Positions 1-9,124 are shown, numbered from the stretch's first letter. The stretch: 64,000 nt of DNA from Myroides phaeus (GCF_009799805.1 NZ_CP047050.1:133501-197500); one strand, 5' to 3'. The notes: a model not told the origin generated them from the letters alone. Numbers and translations: made by a program.

Positions 1-473
1 TTGCGTTGTCCTCCAGATAAGGTCTTTACCTTAGCTTTTAAGTCCTCTAATTTCAGTTTAAACAATATTTGCTTATACTGTGTTTCAAAGTCCCACGCAT
101 TATGCGCTTCCATCTTTTCAAAAGCTTTTTGATAAGCATCCGCATCGTCTGGATTTTCTAAAGCCTTTTCATACTCTTCGATTACCTTTAGCGACTCATT
201 ATCTGAAGCAAAAATACTTTCTTCAATTGTTAATTCATCTTGTAAATTTGGCTCTTGTGACAAGAATTCCATACGAATTCCTTTTCTCATCACAACTTGT
301 CCTGCATCTGGAAAGTCTTCACCAGTCAATATTTTTAATATTGTAGTTTTTCCTGTACCATTTTTAGCAACGAACGCAATTTTCTGGTCCTTGTTAATTC
401 CAAAAGAAACATCCTCAAAAAGTGTACGTGCACCAAAGGATTTCGCTATATTCTCAACTGATAAATAATTCAC
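1..473 (-). CDS. ABC-F family ATP-binding protein, 5' part only
   Basis: The gene reads leftwards and runs off the window, so only about the first 157 residues are present. It starts at GTG 471-473 (MNYLSVENIAKSFG); no ATG gives a better start. A Walker A motif (AKNGTGKTT, near residue 33) opens the first nucleotide-binding domain, an acidic helical insertion follows, and the LSGGQR signature lies at the window edge. The order strand, Walker A, helical insertion, signature is typical of duplicated-ATPase ABC-F proteins (Uup/EttA type), which are soluble and act on ribosomes or nucleic acid rather than in transport. Which ABC-F subgroup cannot be decided without the C-terminal half. The first Walker A glycine is Ala here. 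Confidence 0.85.
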   Translation of the reverse strand, partial: MNYLSVENIAKSFGARTLFEDVSFGINKDQKIAFVAKNGTGKTTILKILTGEDFPDAGQVVMRKGIRMEFLSQEPNLQDELTIEESIFASDNESLKVIEEYEKALENPDDADAYQKAFEKMEAHNAWDFETQYKQILFKLKLEDLKAKVKTLSGGQR

Positions 474-538
474 AATCTTTAATTTTTTTACAAAAATAGG
501 CTTTTATTTTACGATAATGAAAAACTCTTATTTTCCAC

Positions 539-1672
539 CTATTTCTTGCTGTTTTTACCTTTTAAATTTACTACAACATACTCAGACCTTGTCCCCACTC
601 TATAACGTCCTCCCCAAATGCCAATTCCTGAACTAACATAATATTGTGTATCATCCTTTTTAGAGTAACCATAAGAGTTTTCAAACAAACGATCTGTAAT
701 CCAAGAAATCGGCCAAACTTGGCCTCTATGGGTATGTCCTGAAAATTGTAAATCAATTTTATTCTCTGCAGCCTCTTCAAGCTGATAAGGCTGATGATCT
801 AATAGTATATTAACGGTATTATCTTGCATATTTTCAACCAATACTGACATCTTCTTCCTTTTGAGATTTGTTTTATCATCTCTACCTATTACATTAAGGT
901 TTAAATCCTCAAAATGAATAACACTATCTCTTAAAACAGTAATATTAGCCGATTTAAGAAACTCTATGCTTCTTTCTATTCCTGACAGATACTCGTGATT
1001 ACCAACACAAGCAAAGGTTCCGTATTTGCTTTTAAACTGTTTCAATACGTTGTCAAGCTGATAATACTGTAAAGGAAGTAAACTCACATCGATTAAATCA
1101 CCTGCCACCAATATAAAATCAGCTTTTTCTTTATTAACCAATTTTACCCAGCTGCTTAATTCTTTATTTTCAATTGCATATCCCATATGCATATCTGTCA
1201 AAACAACGATCTTTAAATCGTTTGGCAACTCTTTATCAACCTCTAAATTAAGCTCAACTCGCTTCTTTTGTAAGTAATTTATATGTCCTAATAAAGCAAT
1301 AAATAACGTTCCCCCTATTAGTAACATTCCTCTTTGGGGAGATAAACTATCAAATACCCAATGGTTTGAATGTATAAATAGCCCATTCATCAATCTCCCG
1401 AAATCAAAGAAAACCGTAAGTAAAAAAGCTTGAATGATAAGCATAAACCAACCTGTTCCAACTTTATACAAAGTAGAAGCTAAATAAACAGGTATTCGTT
1501 TTCCTATTGCAAAAAACAATAGAATACTAAAAGTCAAGAAAACTGCGATAAGCATAAAAAGCACTTTAGCCGCAAGAGAAGATTCTACTAAAATTGATGA
1601 ATATCCTGAAAACACATAAACATTCGCAATTAAGTATAACAATAAAATAGCTGTAAAAATATATTTCTTCAT
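539..1672 (-). CDS. membrane-anchored metallophosphoesterase (YkuE/YaeI-like)
   Basis: 377 residues. Four or so hydrophobic segments occupy residues 1-145, followed by a calcineurin-like phosphoesterase domain. All metal motifs are present: TDMHMG (DxH) near 159, AGDLID near 191, GNHEY near 223, and GHTHRGQ near 315. The family hydrolyses phosphoesters; the substrate is unknown, although related YkuE and LpxH-type enzymes act on lipid-linked substrates. The ATG directly abuts the stop codon of the upstream histidine kinase (TAAATG), so it is the third gene of a coupled regulator-kinase-phosphoesterase operon. Function within that pathway is inference. Confidence 0.85.
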   Translation of the reverse strand: MKKYIFTAILLLYLIANVYVFSGYSSILVESSLAAKVLFMLIAVFLTFSILLFFAIGKRIPVYLASTLYKVGTGWFMLIIQAFLLTVFFDFGRLMNGLFIHSNHWVFDSLSPQRGMLLIGGTLFIALLGHINYLQKKRVELNLEVDKELPNDLKIVVLTDMHMGYAIENKELSSWVKLVNKEKADFILVAGDLIDVSLLPLQYYQLDNVLKQFKSKYGTFACVGNHEYLSGIERSIEFLKSANITVLRDSVIHFEDLNLNVIGRDDKTNLKRKKMSVLVENMQDNTVNILLDHQPYQLEEAAENKIDLQFSGHTHRGQVWPISWITDRLFENSYGYSKKDDTQYYVSSGIGIWGGRYRVGTRSEYVVVNLKGKNSKK

Positions 1673-4627
1673 TTAGATAATAACTTCTTTCAATATTAAC
1701 TTCACAACAGTTCCTTCTGTTGTTCTTTCTACAGTTAAATCTTCGTCTAAATATTCTTGAATCAAGGACATACGCTCACGAACAATAGTCATTCCGTGAG
1801 ATACGTGAGTTGACTTCTTCTGAGAAGCACTACCTATACCATTGTCAATTATATTAATTATCACATCTTTATTTTGTCTTGTAATAACAATTCTAATTAG
1901 AGGTGATTCTATTGACTTTGGAAAAGCGTGAATTAAACTATTCTCTACGAATGGTTGTAATAACATTGGTGGTAATAAAATATCACTAACCCCTTCATCA
2001 ACTTCCTCTACACTAAATGTTACCCTACCATCCAAACGCATATTCTCTATGAGTACATAGTCTTTTAAATACTCACATTCTTCTTTTAAAGTAATTCTCT
2101 CTTTTGAAGAAATCGTTAATGTTTTTCGAATTAATTTTGCAAAACAATCTAAATAATAAAGTGCATCATCAACTTCTTCTTTTATTATATAATATTGAAT
2201 AAAGCTCAGCACATTGAAAATAAAATGGGAATTGAACTGACTTCTAACTGACATTAATTTCACTTCAGCAAGACGCTTTTCATACTCATATTTCTTCCTT
2301 TTAACTGCCTCTTCTTTCTTTATCTGTACTAATCTTGCTTTGTAAAAAAGGAAAAAGATTCCAATTACAACAAGTGTAGCAACAATATAAAACCAAAGTT
2401 TAGTGTAAAATGGCGCTTGAATATCTAAAAACAACAAGGGATAAATTAATTCACTCCCACTATCGTAGTCATATATTTTAATATCTATCGGATAAATTCC
2501 GGACTGTAGATAATGCAAATCTAACCTATTACTTTTTACATTCACCCAATTTTCAGAAGGTTTTAACCTATATTGAAAGTGAAGTTTATCTGGAAATTTA
2601 GCCCCTAAAACATCAAAACCGATTTGTAAATTATTTTGATTAGCTTTTAATTCAAGCATTTTTATATCGTAATAAGGCTTTCCTTCCTTTGATTTTTCAA
2701 CACCATTTATTACTATTTTAGAAATACTAACCTGTAGGCTGATATTCTTCTTTTTAAAATAACTAACATCTAATGTAGAAAGTCCTTTTCCACTACCGAT
2801 ATACAATAGATTACCCAATAATAAATCTGAAGTTATTTCTCCTCTACCAAATCCCTGCTCTTTATTAAAGAAGAACTTATTGTCATTTTCTATAACAGTC
2901 AATCCTTTATTAGTTCCTATTAACAGTTTTTTATCTGCAAACTCTAATAAATTTATATTGCTCCCGTTTATCTCACTATTAGAAATAAACTCCACTACTT
3001 CATATTTACCACTCTTTGTCTCAAGTCCATATATATCATTAAAATCAGTAGCTACATACAAAACTTCATTATCACCTACAGCTAATTCCTTAAGCCTACT
3101 TTCTGCAAACAGTCCTTTTCCTTTTAGAGAAGTAAACTTACCTTCTTCATATACATATAAACCATCTAAAGCACCTGCAAAAAACATTTTATTTGTAGTA
3201 TGGGCAATATCAATTACATCACGAGGAATATCAACACTCTCTATCCTAAAATGGTAATCATAATCCATCTTATCAAGATCTCGATATACACGAACTCCTC
3301 CATAAGGATTTGTTTCTACTAAATTGTTTTTATAAAAACCATACTCATACGTATGAATAGGATAATAAGACATAATATAGCCATTGCGATCAAGCTTGAA
3401 GATTCCAATATTTGTACTTACCCACAAGTCACTTCTATTTTTGACTGCTTTATAAAAGACAATATTTTCAGCTTTCAAATTGTAATCTATTTCAAAAAAG
3501 TGATTTGAAATAGTAGCAATATCACTATACTTTTTATAATGTTGTTCTTGATAACTTTTAAAAACATTTAAAGCTACGTTTTTAATTTCCTTGTCATCTT
3601 GAGTTATGATTAGCCCCCTATCTGAAAAAATAAAGACACGACGATCTAACTCACCAACAGCCATAACGTGTCCTACAGAACTATTATGCATTAAAGGTGA
3701 GAACAAATCAACTTGAAATAAACCTTGACTCTTTGTTCCTAAGTATAAAAAATCATTTTTCTTATCCAGACTTATCGAATATAAATCTGTAGCATCAATA
3801 CCAAATACTTTTGTAATCTCTTCTAAAGACTCGCCGTCCCATCGAAATACACCACCACCACTTTCGTAAACATTTGCACTTACAAAATACACTTGATTAT
3901 TAACCTCCTGTATGTCACGAATACTTGGTATTTCTATTTGAGCGACTAACTGTTTCTTTTTAAAATCCTTTACAAACAAACCAGTCTGACACCCATAAAA
4001 TACTAAACCATCTTTTTGATGAACGGCAAAAATTCTTCGCTGATCATCTACTTTTATTAGTTTATTATTATTAACTGTAAAGACACCGTCATTTATTGTG
4101 GTTAAATAAATTATATCATCAAACTCAAAAAAACCACTTACCTCAAAAGGATGTTGCAAACTCTTTTCAAAAGAAGGGTTCACTATTTTAAAACTACCTT
4201 TATAAATTACAGATACCCCTTCTGAAGTAGCAACATAGATGACATTTTTATACGAAAATATCTTCCTAATTCGATCAGATAATAATCCGTCTTTTTTTGT
4301 AATTATTCGTTTCTCTGTTTTTCCACGAAATAAAACCCCTTGTCCATAACTACCAATCCACATATTTCCTTCAGCATCCTCAAGAATATCCGATATATTG
4401 GTATAGCGATATTCTGCAGCATCCTCATTAGGTTTTACGTTTCCTTGTATCTTTTGTGCCAATCCAGACCTCGAGCCAATCCATAAAACTCCCTTTGAAT
4501 CCACACAAAGTGCTCTAACATCATTAGCTATTAATCCATTATCAATTGTGTACTGTTTCGTTACAATTCCTTGAGCAAAAGAAATCATAGAAACAAAAAA
4601 CAAATAAATAGCTAAAAAAAATCTCAT
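1673..4627 (-). CDS. propeller/Y_Y_Y sensor histidine kinase, LytS-type
   Basis: 984 residues. A signal peptide (to about residue 18) is followed by a long periplasmic region made of repeated two-component propeller units (for example GVLWIGSRSGLA near 46 and NMWIGSYGQGV near 88), a Y_Y_Y-like Ig fold around 690-760, one membrane helix near 770-790 (LWFYIVATLVVIGIFFLFY), a coiled linker, and a His_kinase domain (PF06580 type) with FNSHFIFNVLSFIQ near 827 and an ATPase domain with LLQPFVENSLIHAF and IIDNGIGS. In this family the HFIFN histidine is phosphorylated and the phosphate passes to a LytTR regulator, which here overlaps it by 4 bp. The usual NPHF proline is Ser. The ligand sensed is unknown; Bacteroidetes relatives with this layout often sense polysaccharide fragments or envelope signals. 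Confidence 0.9.
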   Translation of the reverse strand: MRFFLAIYLFFVSMISFAQGIVTKQYTIDNGLIANDVRALCVDSKGVLWIGSRSGLAQKIQGNVKPNEDAAEYRYTNISDILEDAEGNMWIGSYGQGVLFRGKTEKRIITKKDGLLSDRIRKIFSYKNVIYVATSEGVSVIYKGSFKIVNPSFEKSLQHPFEVSGFFEFDDIIYLTTINDGVFTVNNNKLIKVDDQRRIFAVHQKDGLVFYGCQTGLFVKDFKKKQLVAQIEIPSIRDIQEVNNQVYFVSANVYESGGGVFRWDGESLEEITKVFGIDATDLYSISLDKKNDFLYLGTKSQGLFQVDLFSPLMHNSSVGHVMAVGELDRRVFIFSDRGLIITQDDKEIKNVALNVFKSYQEQHYKKYSDIATISNHFFEIDYNLKAENIVFYKAVKNRSDLWVSTNIGIFKLDRNGYIMSYYPIHTYEYGFYKNNLVETNPYGGVRVYRDLDKMDYDYHFRIESVDIPRDVIDIAHTTNKMFFAGALDGLYVYEEGKFTSLKGKGLFAESRLKELAVGDNEVLYVATDFNDIYGLETKSGKYEVVEFISNSEINGSNINLLEFADKKLLIGTNKGLTVIENDNKFFFNKEQGFGRGEITSDLLLGNLLYIGSGKGLSTLDVSYFKKKNISLQVSISKIVINGVEKSKEGKPYYDIKMLELKANQNNLQIGFDVLGAKFPDKLHFQYRLKPSENWVNVKSNRLDLHYLQSGIYPIDIKIYDYDSGSELIYPLLFLDIQAPFYTKLWFYIVATLVVIGIFFLFYKARLVQIKKEEAVKRKKYEYEKRLAEVKLMSVRSQFNSHFIFNVLSFIQYYIIKEEVDDALYYLDCFAKLIRKTLTISSKERITLKEECEYLKDYVLIENMRLDGRVTFSVEEVDEGVSDILLPPMLLQPFVENSLIHAFPKSIESPLIRIVITRQNKDVIINIIDNGIGSASQKKSTHVSHGMTIVRERMSLIQEYLDEDLTVERTTEGTVVKLILKEVII

Positions 4628-5352
4628 AAGTTAAAAGCAGCTAACCCTTTCATTGCTGAAGCAGCAACAGAAACCTCATTTTCATCTAAATCACTATTAA
4701 CAAAAGCATTAGCCTTAAAATACACTCTATTGTTGTCGTTTTTATCTATATACTCTACCTTATCTAAGTTAACAATATAAGATCTATTTACTCGAACAAG
4801 GTTTTTATGTTTAAGCTTCACTTCAATAGCTTTCAATGTTTTTGACAGCAAATGTTTTTGATCTTTCAAGTAAATTTCACAATAGTTATCCGAAGCTTTA
4901 CAATAAACAATATCTTCAACTTTAACAATATGCCTTTTTTGATTACTTTTCACTACTTTATAGTAAAACTGAAATCCCTCTATCTCTTTATATTTATCAA
5001 AAACATTCTGAACATCAGCAATATTAATTGGTTTCATTAAATACTTTAAGCAATTGTACTCATTAATAGCGTCAATAGCATACTTTTCATAAGCCGTAGT
5101 AAAAACAACTTGGAAAGTGTCTTTATTAACATACTTAAATAATTCAAAACCATTTTCTTCTGGCATATGAATGTCTAAAAAAACTATATTCGGAGAATAA
5201 TTATCAATTGCCTTTACAGCTTCTTGAACTGATGATACTGTATGTACTACAATACGTTCATAATACTTAACTTTCTTTTCAATAATTGTTTTTAAAACTT
5301 CTGCTACTTTTGGCTCGTCATCAACGATTAGAGCAACTAATTCGTTATTCAT
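4624..5352 (-). CDS. LytTR-family response regulator
   Basis: 242 residues. A receiver domain spans about 1-120, with acidic pocket VDDEP near 10, phospho-acceptor Asp in FLDIHMPEENG near 59, Thr in FTTAYEKYA near 86 and Lys in LMKPI near 107. A LytTR DNA-binding domain follows (about 140-235; KVEDIVYCKASDNYCEI). Proteins of this type bind paired direct repeats upstream of targets. The last four bases (ATGA) overlap the start of the histidine kinase gene, so the two are translationally coupled cognate partners. The 5' leader carries a TAnnTTTG element, a palindrome and a tandem 9-mer, listed separately. Confidence 0.92.
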   Translation of the reverse strand: MNNELVALIVDDEPKVAEVLKTIIEKKVKYYERIVVHTVSSVQEAVKAIDNYSPNIVFLDIHMPEENGFELFKYVNKDTFQVVFTTAYEKYAIDAINEYNCLKYLMKPINIADVQNVFDKYKEIEGFQFYYKVVKSNQKRHIVKVEDIVYCKASDNYCEIYLKDQKHLLSKTLKAIEVKLKHKNLVRVNRSYIVNLDKVEYIDKNDNNRVYFKANAFVNSDLDENEVSVAASAMKGLAAFNL

Positions 5353-5361
5353 TTGTCGTAA

Positions 5362-5404
5362 GGTGTTTGTGGTGTTTGTAAGATGTTATCACCTGAAGTG
5401 ATAA
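5362..5404 (-). promoter_or_regulatory. leader palindrome and tandem 9-mer upstream of the LytTR gene
   Basis: Two structures lie in the short leader of the regulator gene. TTATCACctgaaGTGATAA (5386-5404) is a perfect inverted repeat with 7-bp arms. GGTGTTTGT occurs twice head-to-tail at 5362-5370 and 5371-5379. They sit between the putative -7 element (5408-5415) and the start codon (5352), so they would be in the first part of the transcript or act as operators. A role in autoregulation is inference. Confidence 0.5.
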
Positions 5405-5407
5405 TTG

Positions 5408-5415
5408 CAAATTTA
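5408..5415 (-). promoter_or_regulatory. putative -7 element (TAAATTTG) of the LytTR operon
   Basis: The minus strand reads TAAATTTG, matching the Bacteroidetes TAnnTTTG consensus, about 55 bp before the regulator start codon. No clear -33 TTG is visible at the expected distance, so this promoter may be weak or activator dependent. Confidence 0.45.
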
Positions 5416-5785
5416 AGAAATTGAAATATATTTTAAGACATCTATTCACCATTTATAACCTATTTTCAAGCAATTTCATTAGGCTTTATATCAATTTTTG
5501 ATCAAATATGTATTCTCGTTTTGAGAATTTAATTATGGGTGAATTATTCCTTCTTTGTTCTATAATATCGTATTTATAAAAATGTAGAAAAAACACTCTC
5601 TTTTTGATAAATATTACAAAACAATTCCTCCCTTATTATCAAGCTTGTTTTTTCTTGTTCATATACAAGGTACTTCTATATACTATCTATATTTTTTGTA
5701 TATCCAATCTATAATTCAACATAGTTTCTATACATTGGGTATACATAGACTATACATACACTATACAAGCACTCAAAATAAAATT
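5416..5785. other. gene-free AT-rich stretch between the LytTR operon and the IS element
   Basis: No reading frame here is convincing. The right-hand part (about 5660-5770) is dense in TATAC/GTATA motifs (for example ctatacattgggtatacata), giving overlapping small inverted repeats directly beside the left end of the insertion sequence. No terminator or RNA gene was recognised. Confidence 0.6.
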
Positions 5786-5861
5786 TGTCTCGTCCTACTA
5801 TAGCTGTACAGCTATAGTTGATAATCCTGTTTTGTACTGTACAGTTATTTCAGTAATCCTA

Positions 5862-6794
5862 TTACTGCTGTACAAGTTCTTTTTTCTCTGTTTTATTCTT
5901 GTAATAATTCTTCCATCTTTTAGGAAGCACCCCTGTTTTTAGGTGCGCTTGATTAGGAGTTAATCTATCACAACTATTGTGAGGTCTAATTTGATTATAA
6001 GCTTCTATGCTATTACCTATTTTTTCCTTAGTTTTTTGATACCCTAAACTTGAGTAGTTTAGATTAAACTCTCCTTTAATTATGCCATTTACTCGCTCTG
6101 CTATTGCGTTATCTCTTGGCTCTCCACTTTGTGTAGTACTTATTGATATATCGTTATCTATTAATAACTGAGTGTAAGTAGCGCTACAGTATTGGCATCC
6201 TCTATCAGAATGATGAATAAGTTTTTCTGTATACATTCTATTTTTTAACGCCATTGTTAAGGCTTTCAAACACCCTTTTGTAGTCAAATCTAGATTAAAA
6301 CTATATCCCATTATTTTATGTGAATAAGCATCTGTGATTAAACTCAGATATCCCCAAGCATTATTTAGTCGTATATATGTAATATCACTTACCCAAAATT
6401 GCTCTGGTCTAATAACCTTTACACCATTATACAAGTCCAAATATTGACCTCTCCATGCTCTAGAATCTGTTGTGTATGCTTTTCGTTTGCGCTGCCTAAT
6501 CAACATTTTTTGACTATCTAATAAATCAAATAAATAATCTCTGCCTATGCTTATCTTATGTGTAGCTAAGCGTTCTTGGAGCATATACTGAAGTTTTCGA
6601 GTACCTACCTTAGGAAGGCTGGTTCTGATTTTCAATACTTCTTGTAAGATGATATCATCTTTTATTGATTGCCGCTCATATTTATTAATTGACTGATAAT
6701 AAGCACTTCGTGTTTTCCCAAACAGTTTACATATTTTGTCTATTCCCTTGGTAGGATATAAGAGTTTTACTTCTTCAACTGCTTGGAACCAGAC
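5862..6794 (-). CDS. IS3-family transposase OrfB (DDE integrase domain), made as OrfAB by frameshift
   Basis: The frame is open from the slippery site at 6794 to the stop at 5862 (about 310 residues) and has no ATG near its beginning; a TTG at 6633-6635 would give a shortened 257-residue product lacking the IS3 leader helix with FGKTRSAYYQ. The rve domain carries the DDE triad: Asp in WVSDITYI, Asp in HHSDRGCQYC and Glu in DNAIAERVNG. The product is therefore expected to be an OrfAB fusion of about 483 residues, the active transposase in this family. Confidence 0.88.
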   Translation of the reverse strand, partial: VWFQAVEEVKLLYPTKGIDKICKLFGKTRSAYYQSINKYERQSIKDDIILQEVLKIRTSLPKVGTRKLQYMLQERLATHKISIGRDYLFDLLDSQKMLIRQRKRKAYTTDSRAWRGQYLDLYNGVKVIRPEQFWVSDITYIRLNNAWGYLSLITDAYSHKIMGYSFNLDLTTKGCLKALTMALKNRMYTEKLIHHSDRGCQYCSATYTQLLIDNDISISTTQSGEPRDNAIAERVNGIIKGEFNLNYSSLGYQKTKEKIGNSIEAYNQIRPHNSCDRLTPNQAHLKTGVLPKRWKNYYKNKTEKKELVQQ

Positions 6795-7312
6795 TTTTTT
6801 CTAATATCAATATCCAATTTTTTTTCTGCTACATCAATCAAAGTATTTAATGCTACTATCTTAAATTGTGCTTCAGCTAAAGCCTTTTTTAAAGCTTTTA
6901 CTTCTAAAGATTCTAAATTAGTTGTTTTTTCTTCCATAAGAATTGGAATGTTAATTTCTTTACAAAGATCTTTGTTTTTATTGTAATTAACTAACAACCA
7001 ATTTGTTATTGTACTTTTACTTTCGATTCCATACGCTATACAAGCTTCTTTTATAGTCATTTTGTGTTCTGTAATACTATGAACTACTTGACGTTTTAAG
7101 CTTTCTGAATAAATTTTATTCCTGCGTGTTTGATGAAACTCTATACTTCCATATTTCTTGATCCAACGACTCACCGTTGGTTGCCTTAAATCATACTTGA
7201 GAGTAACTGAACTTTGGGTAGCTCCATTTTCTATTTCTTGAATTACTTTTTCAATAAATTTCAAGTGATAACGATCTGTCTTTTTTTGTCTTGTTTGATT
7301 ACTATTTTCCAT
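6767..7312 (-). CDS. IS3-family transposase OrfA (helix-turn-helix)
   Basis: 181 residues. Two helix-turn-helix units are visible (about 18-55, with GATQSSVTLKYDLRQPTVSRW, and 75-110, with KMTIKEACIAYGIESKSTI), followed by a helical, probably leucine-zipper-like segment near 130-165 (SLEVKALKKALAEAQFKI). OrfA binds the terminal inverted repeats, and the OrfA-only product commonly limits transposition. It starts at ATG 7310-7312, 43 bp inside the right end, and ends inside the OrfB frame, 27 bp past the slippery heptamer. Confidence 0.87.
   Translation of the reverse strand: MENSNQTRQKKTDRYHLKFIEKVIQEIENGATQSSVTLKYDLRQPTVSRWIKKYGSIEFHQTRRNKIYSESLKRQVVHSITEHKMTIKEACIAYGIESKSTITNWLLVNYNKNKDLCKEINIPILMEEKTTNLESLEVKALKKALAEAQFKIVALNTLIDVAEKKLDIDIRKKSGSKQLKK
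6794..6800 (-). other. programmed -1 frameshift heptamer (A AAA AAG)
   Basis: In the OrfA frame the minus strand reads AGA AAA AAG, so the heptamer is in the correct X XXY YYZ register. A -1 slip moves the ribosome into OrfB (GTC TGG TTC CAA). This motif is the classic IS3-family frameshift signal. Confidence 0.85.
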
Positions 7313-7435
7313 TTTTAACTGTTTTAAAACTGTACAGTTATTTTAGGACGGGTCAAGCACTTTTATTTAAGAATAAAACTACTTATATTCCCAGTTAATC
7401 AAGCTAAAACAATACGACATAAGCTCTTTAAAACA

Positions 7436-7468
7436 AAAATAGCACCCTATGGAATAGGATGCTATTTT
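7436..7468 (-). terminator. terminator of the oligopeptide-binding protein gene
   Basis: A stem of about 14 bp with one mismatch (AATAGCACCCTAT paired with ATAGGATGCTATT) and flanking A and T runs lies 58 bp beyond the stop codon. Confidence 0.75.
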
Positions 7469-7525
7469 CTTATAATCTACTACTTTCTTGTTTTCAGAGT
7501 AACACTATTGTTGTGAACACTTCTA

Positions 7526-9124
7526 TTAATCCTTTCTAACTTTCTTTAAAAAGAGATTATTCATCGGATTAATTCCCAGTCCTTTTATATCTTGCTGAGA
7601 GAACCTTGCTGCTTTGTCGTAAAACAAAATAATAGCGGGTACCTCATCGGCTACAATAGCATCCATTTTTTCATAAATAGCTTGTCTTTTACTATTATCA
7701 ACCTCTTTAAAAGCACTTGCATATAATTTATCGTATTCTATATTGGCAAAGCGCGTATAATTAGGTCCGTTAGGAGCTTTGTTTTGCGAATAAAAAAGTG
7801 ACAAATAGTTTTCCGCATCAGGATAATCGGCAATCCAACTCCCTCTAAAAAAGGCTACCTTACCCGATGCCATTCCTTGTCTTAACGTGGCAGGTGGGGT
7901 TACATCTACCACTACATCTACGCCTATTTTCTTCCACTCGCGCTGTAAATACTCACCAATATCTATATAAGTAGCGTTAGTTGATAAAACAACCTCTACT
8001 CTTTTTTGTCCTGTTTCTTTTTTGTACGAGTCCACTAATAACTTCGCTTGGGCTACATCATAAAGTTTATCTACTTTTATATTTCCTTCAAGTCCTGTTG
8101 GAATAATACCTCCAACGTTACTCTCCCCCATACCATTGCGCAAATACAACAGCATTTTATGTCTGTCAAAGCCAATGTTTAACGCTTTTCGAATACGCTT
8201 ATCTTGTGTCGGCCCAGGTACGTCAAGGTTAAAACCAAGATACTCTGTATTCAAATATGGCCCAGTTTCCATTTGAATTCGCTCATTGTATTTCTCCTGT
8301 AACTTCCCATCTACAGTAATCAACTCATCTTTATACGACGGGTCTAATCCTGAAATAAAGTCTAAATTACCTTGTATAAACTGGAGAAAACCACTTTGTT
8401 TGTCTGGTAAAAAAGTAACAGAAACAGCCTCTAAATAAGGTAATCTAACGCCATCTTGATCATATTCAAAATAGTCTGTATTCTTACGCAATACAAGTTT
8501 TACATTCTCTTCCCAAAACTTAAAATAGAAAGGACCTGTTCCAATAGGATGTGATCGGAAATCATAACTTTTATCTTCCACCACTTCTTTAGGTACAACT
8601 GATGCGTAACGCATTGACAGCAACCCTAAAAATCCGGGAAATGCTTCTTTTAAGTTAATTTGAAATACAGTATCGTTAATTGTTTTAAACGAATCTACCT
8701 TTTGAAAAATCCACGCTCCTGGAGATACGACATTACTGTCTAACAAACGATAAAAGCTATATTCGAAGTCATTAGCTGTAACTGTACGCGTACTATCTAC
8801 ACCAAAATTTGGATGTTTGTGAAAGCGAACGTCTTTTCGAAGTGTAAACTGATATGTTTTTCCGTCTTCACTAATTGTCCACGATTTAGCCACATCGGGC
8901 TGTACGTGCAGACTATCATCTAATTGTACTAACCCATTAAACAATTGATTACAAGGCCAAATTATGGCCATACTGCGTGCAAAAGCGGGGTCTAATGTTT
9001 GAATATTAGCACTTTCATTATATCTAAAAACTACCTTATCTATATCTTTAGTCGTTTTATTTTGACACGAAAGAGCCAATACACCGACACAAAATATTGA
9101 AACGTAATAAATTATTGATTTCAT
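7526..9124 (-). CDS. oligopeptide ABC transporter substrate-binding lipoprotein (SBP_bac_5)
   Basis: About 532 residues from the ATG at 9122-9124. That start is chosen because it begins a lipoprotein signal (MKSIIYYVSIFCVGVLALSC, with Cys at the lipobox); an upstream in-frame ATG would add 30 residues that hide the signal. The rest fits the family-5 extracellular solute-binding fold of OppA/DppA proteins, including DVAKSWTISEDGKTYQFTLR and KNTDYFEYDQDGVRLPYLE. It would deliver peptides to an inner-membrane permease, but no permease or ATPase gene is adjacent, so the partner is elsewhere. It is divergent from mtaB. Confidence 0.88.
   Translation of the reverse strand: MKSIIYYVSIFCVGVLALSCQNKTTKDIDKVVFRYNESANIQTLDPAFARSMAIIWPCNQLFNGLVQLDDSLHVQPDVAKSWTISEDGKTYQFTLRKDVRFHKHPNFGVDSTRTVTANDFEYSFYRLLDSNVVSPGAWIFQKVDSFKTINDTVFQINLKEAFPGFLGLLSMRYASVVPKEVVEDKSYDFRSHPIGTGPFYFKFWEENVKLVLRKNTDYFEYDQDGVRLPYLEAVSVTFLPDKQSGFLQFIQGNLDFISGLDPSYKDELITVDGKLQEKYNERIQMETGPYLNTEYLGFNLDVPGPTQDKRIRKALNIGFDRHKMLLYLRNGMGESNVGGIIPTGLEGNIKVDKLYDVAQAKLLVDSYKKETGQKRVEVVLSTNATYIDIGEYLQREWKKIGVDVVVDVTPPATLRQGMASGKVAFFRGSWIADYPDAENYLSLFYSQNKAPNGPNYTRFANIEYDKLYASAFKEVDNSKRQAIYEKMDAIVADEVPAIILFYDKAARFSQQDIKGLGINPMNNLFLKKVRKD

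Larger units (their letters stand above)
5786..7355 (-). mobile_element. IS3-family insertion sequence, complete
   Basis: The element is bounded by imperfect inverted repeats of about 30 bp: the left end begins TGTCTCGTCCTA (5786) and the right end, read on the minus strand from 7355, begins TGACCCGTCCTA; both continue to a shared CTGTACAG core. Inside are OrfA and OrfB in overlapping frames, linked by an A AAA AAG slippery site, the standard IS3 arrangement. No target-site duplication is visible directly at these ends (aaatt versus agcac). An 8-bp direct repeat CAAGCACT lies at 5766-5773 and 7354-7361, so the exact left boundary is uncertain. All catalytic residues are intact, so the copy may be active. 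Confidence 0.88.

Noticed and set aside
6633..6635. TTG as the natural start of IS3 OrfB
   Set aside because: The OrfB frame is open to the slippery heptamer and contains the conserved leader residues upstream, so frameshifting is the better explanation.
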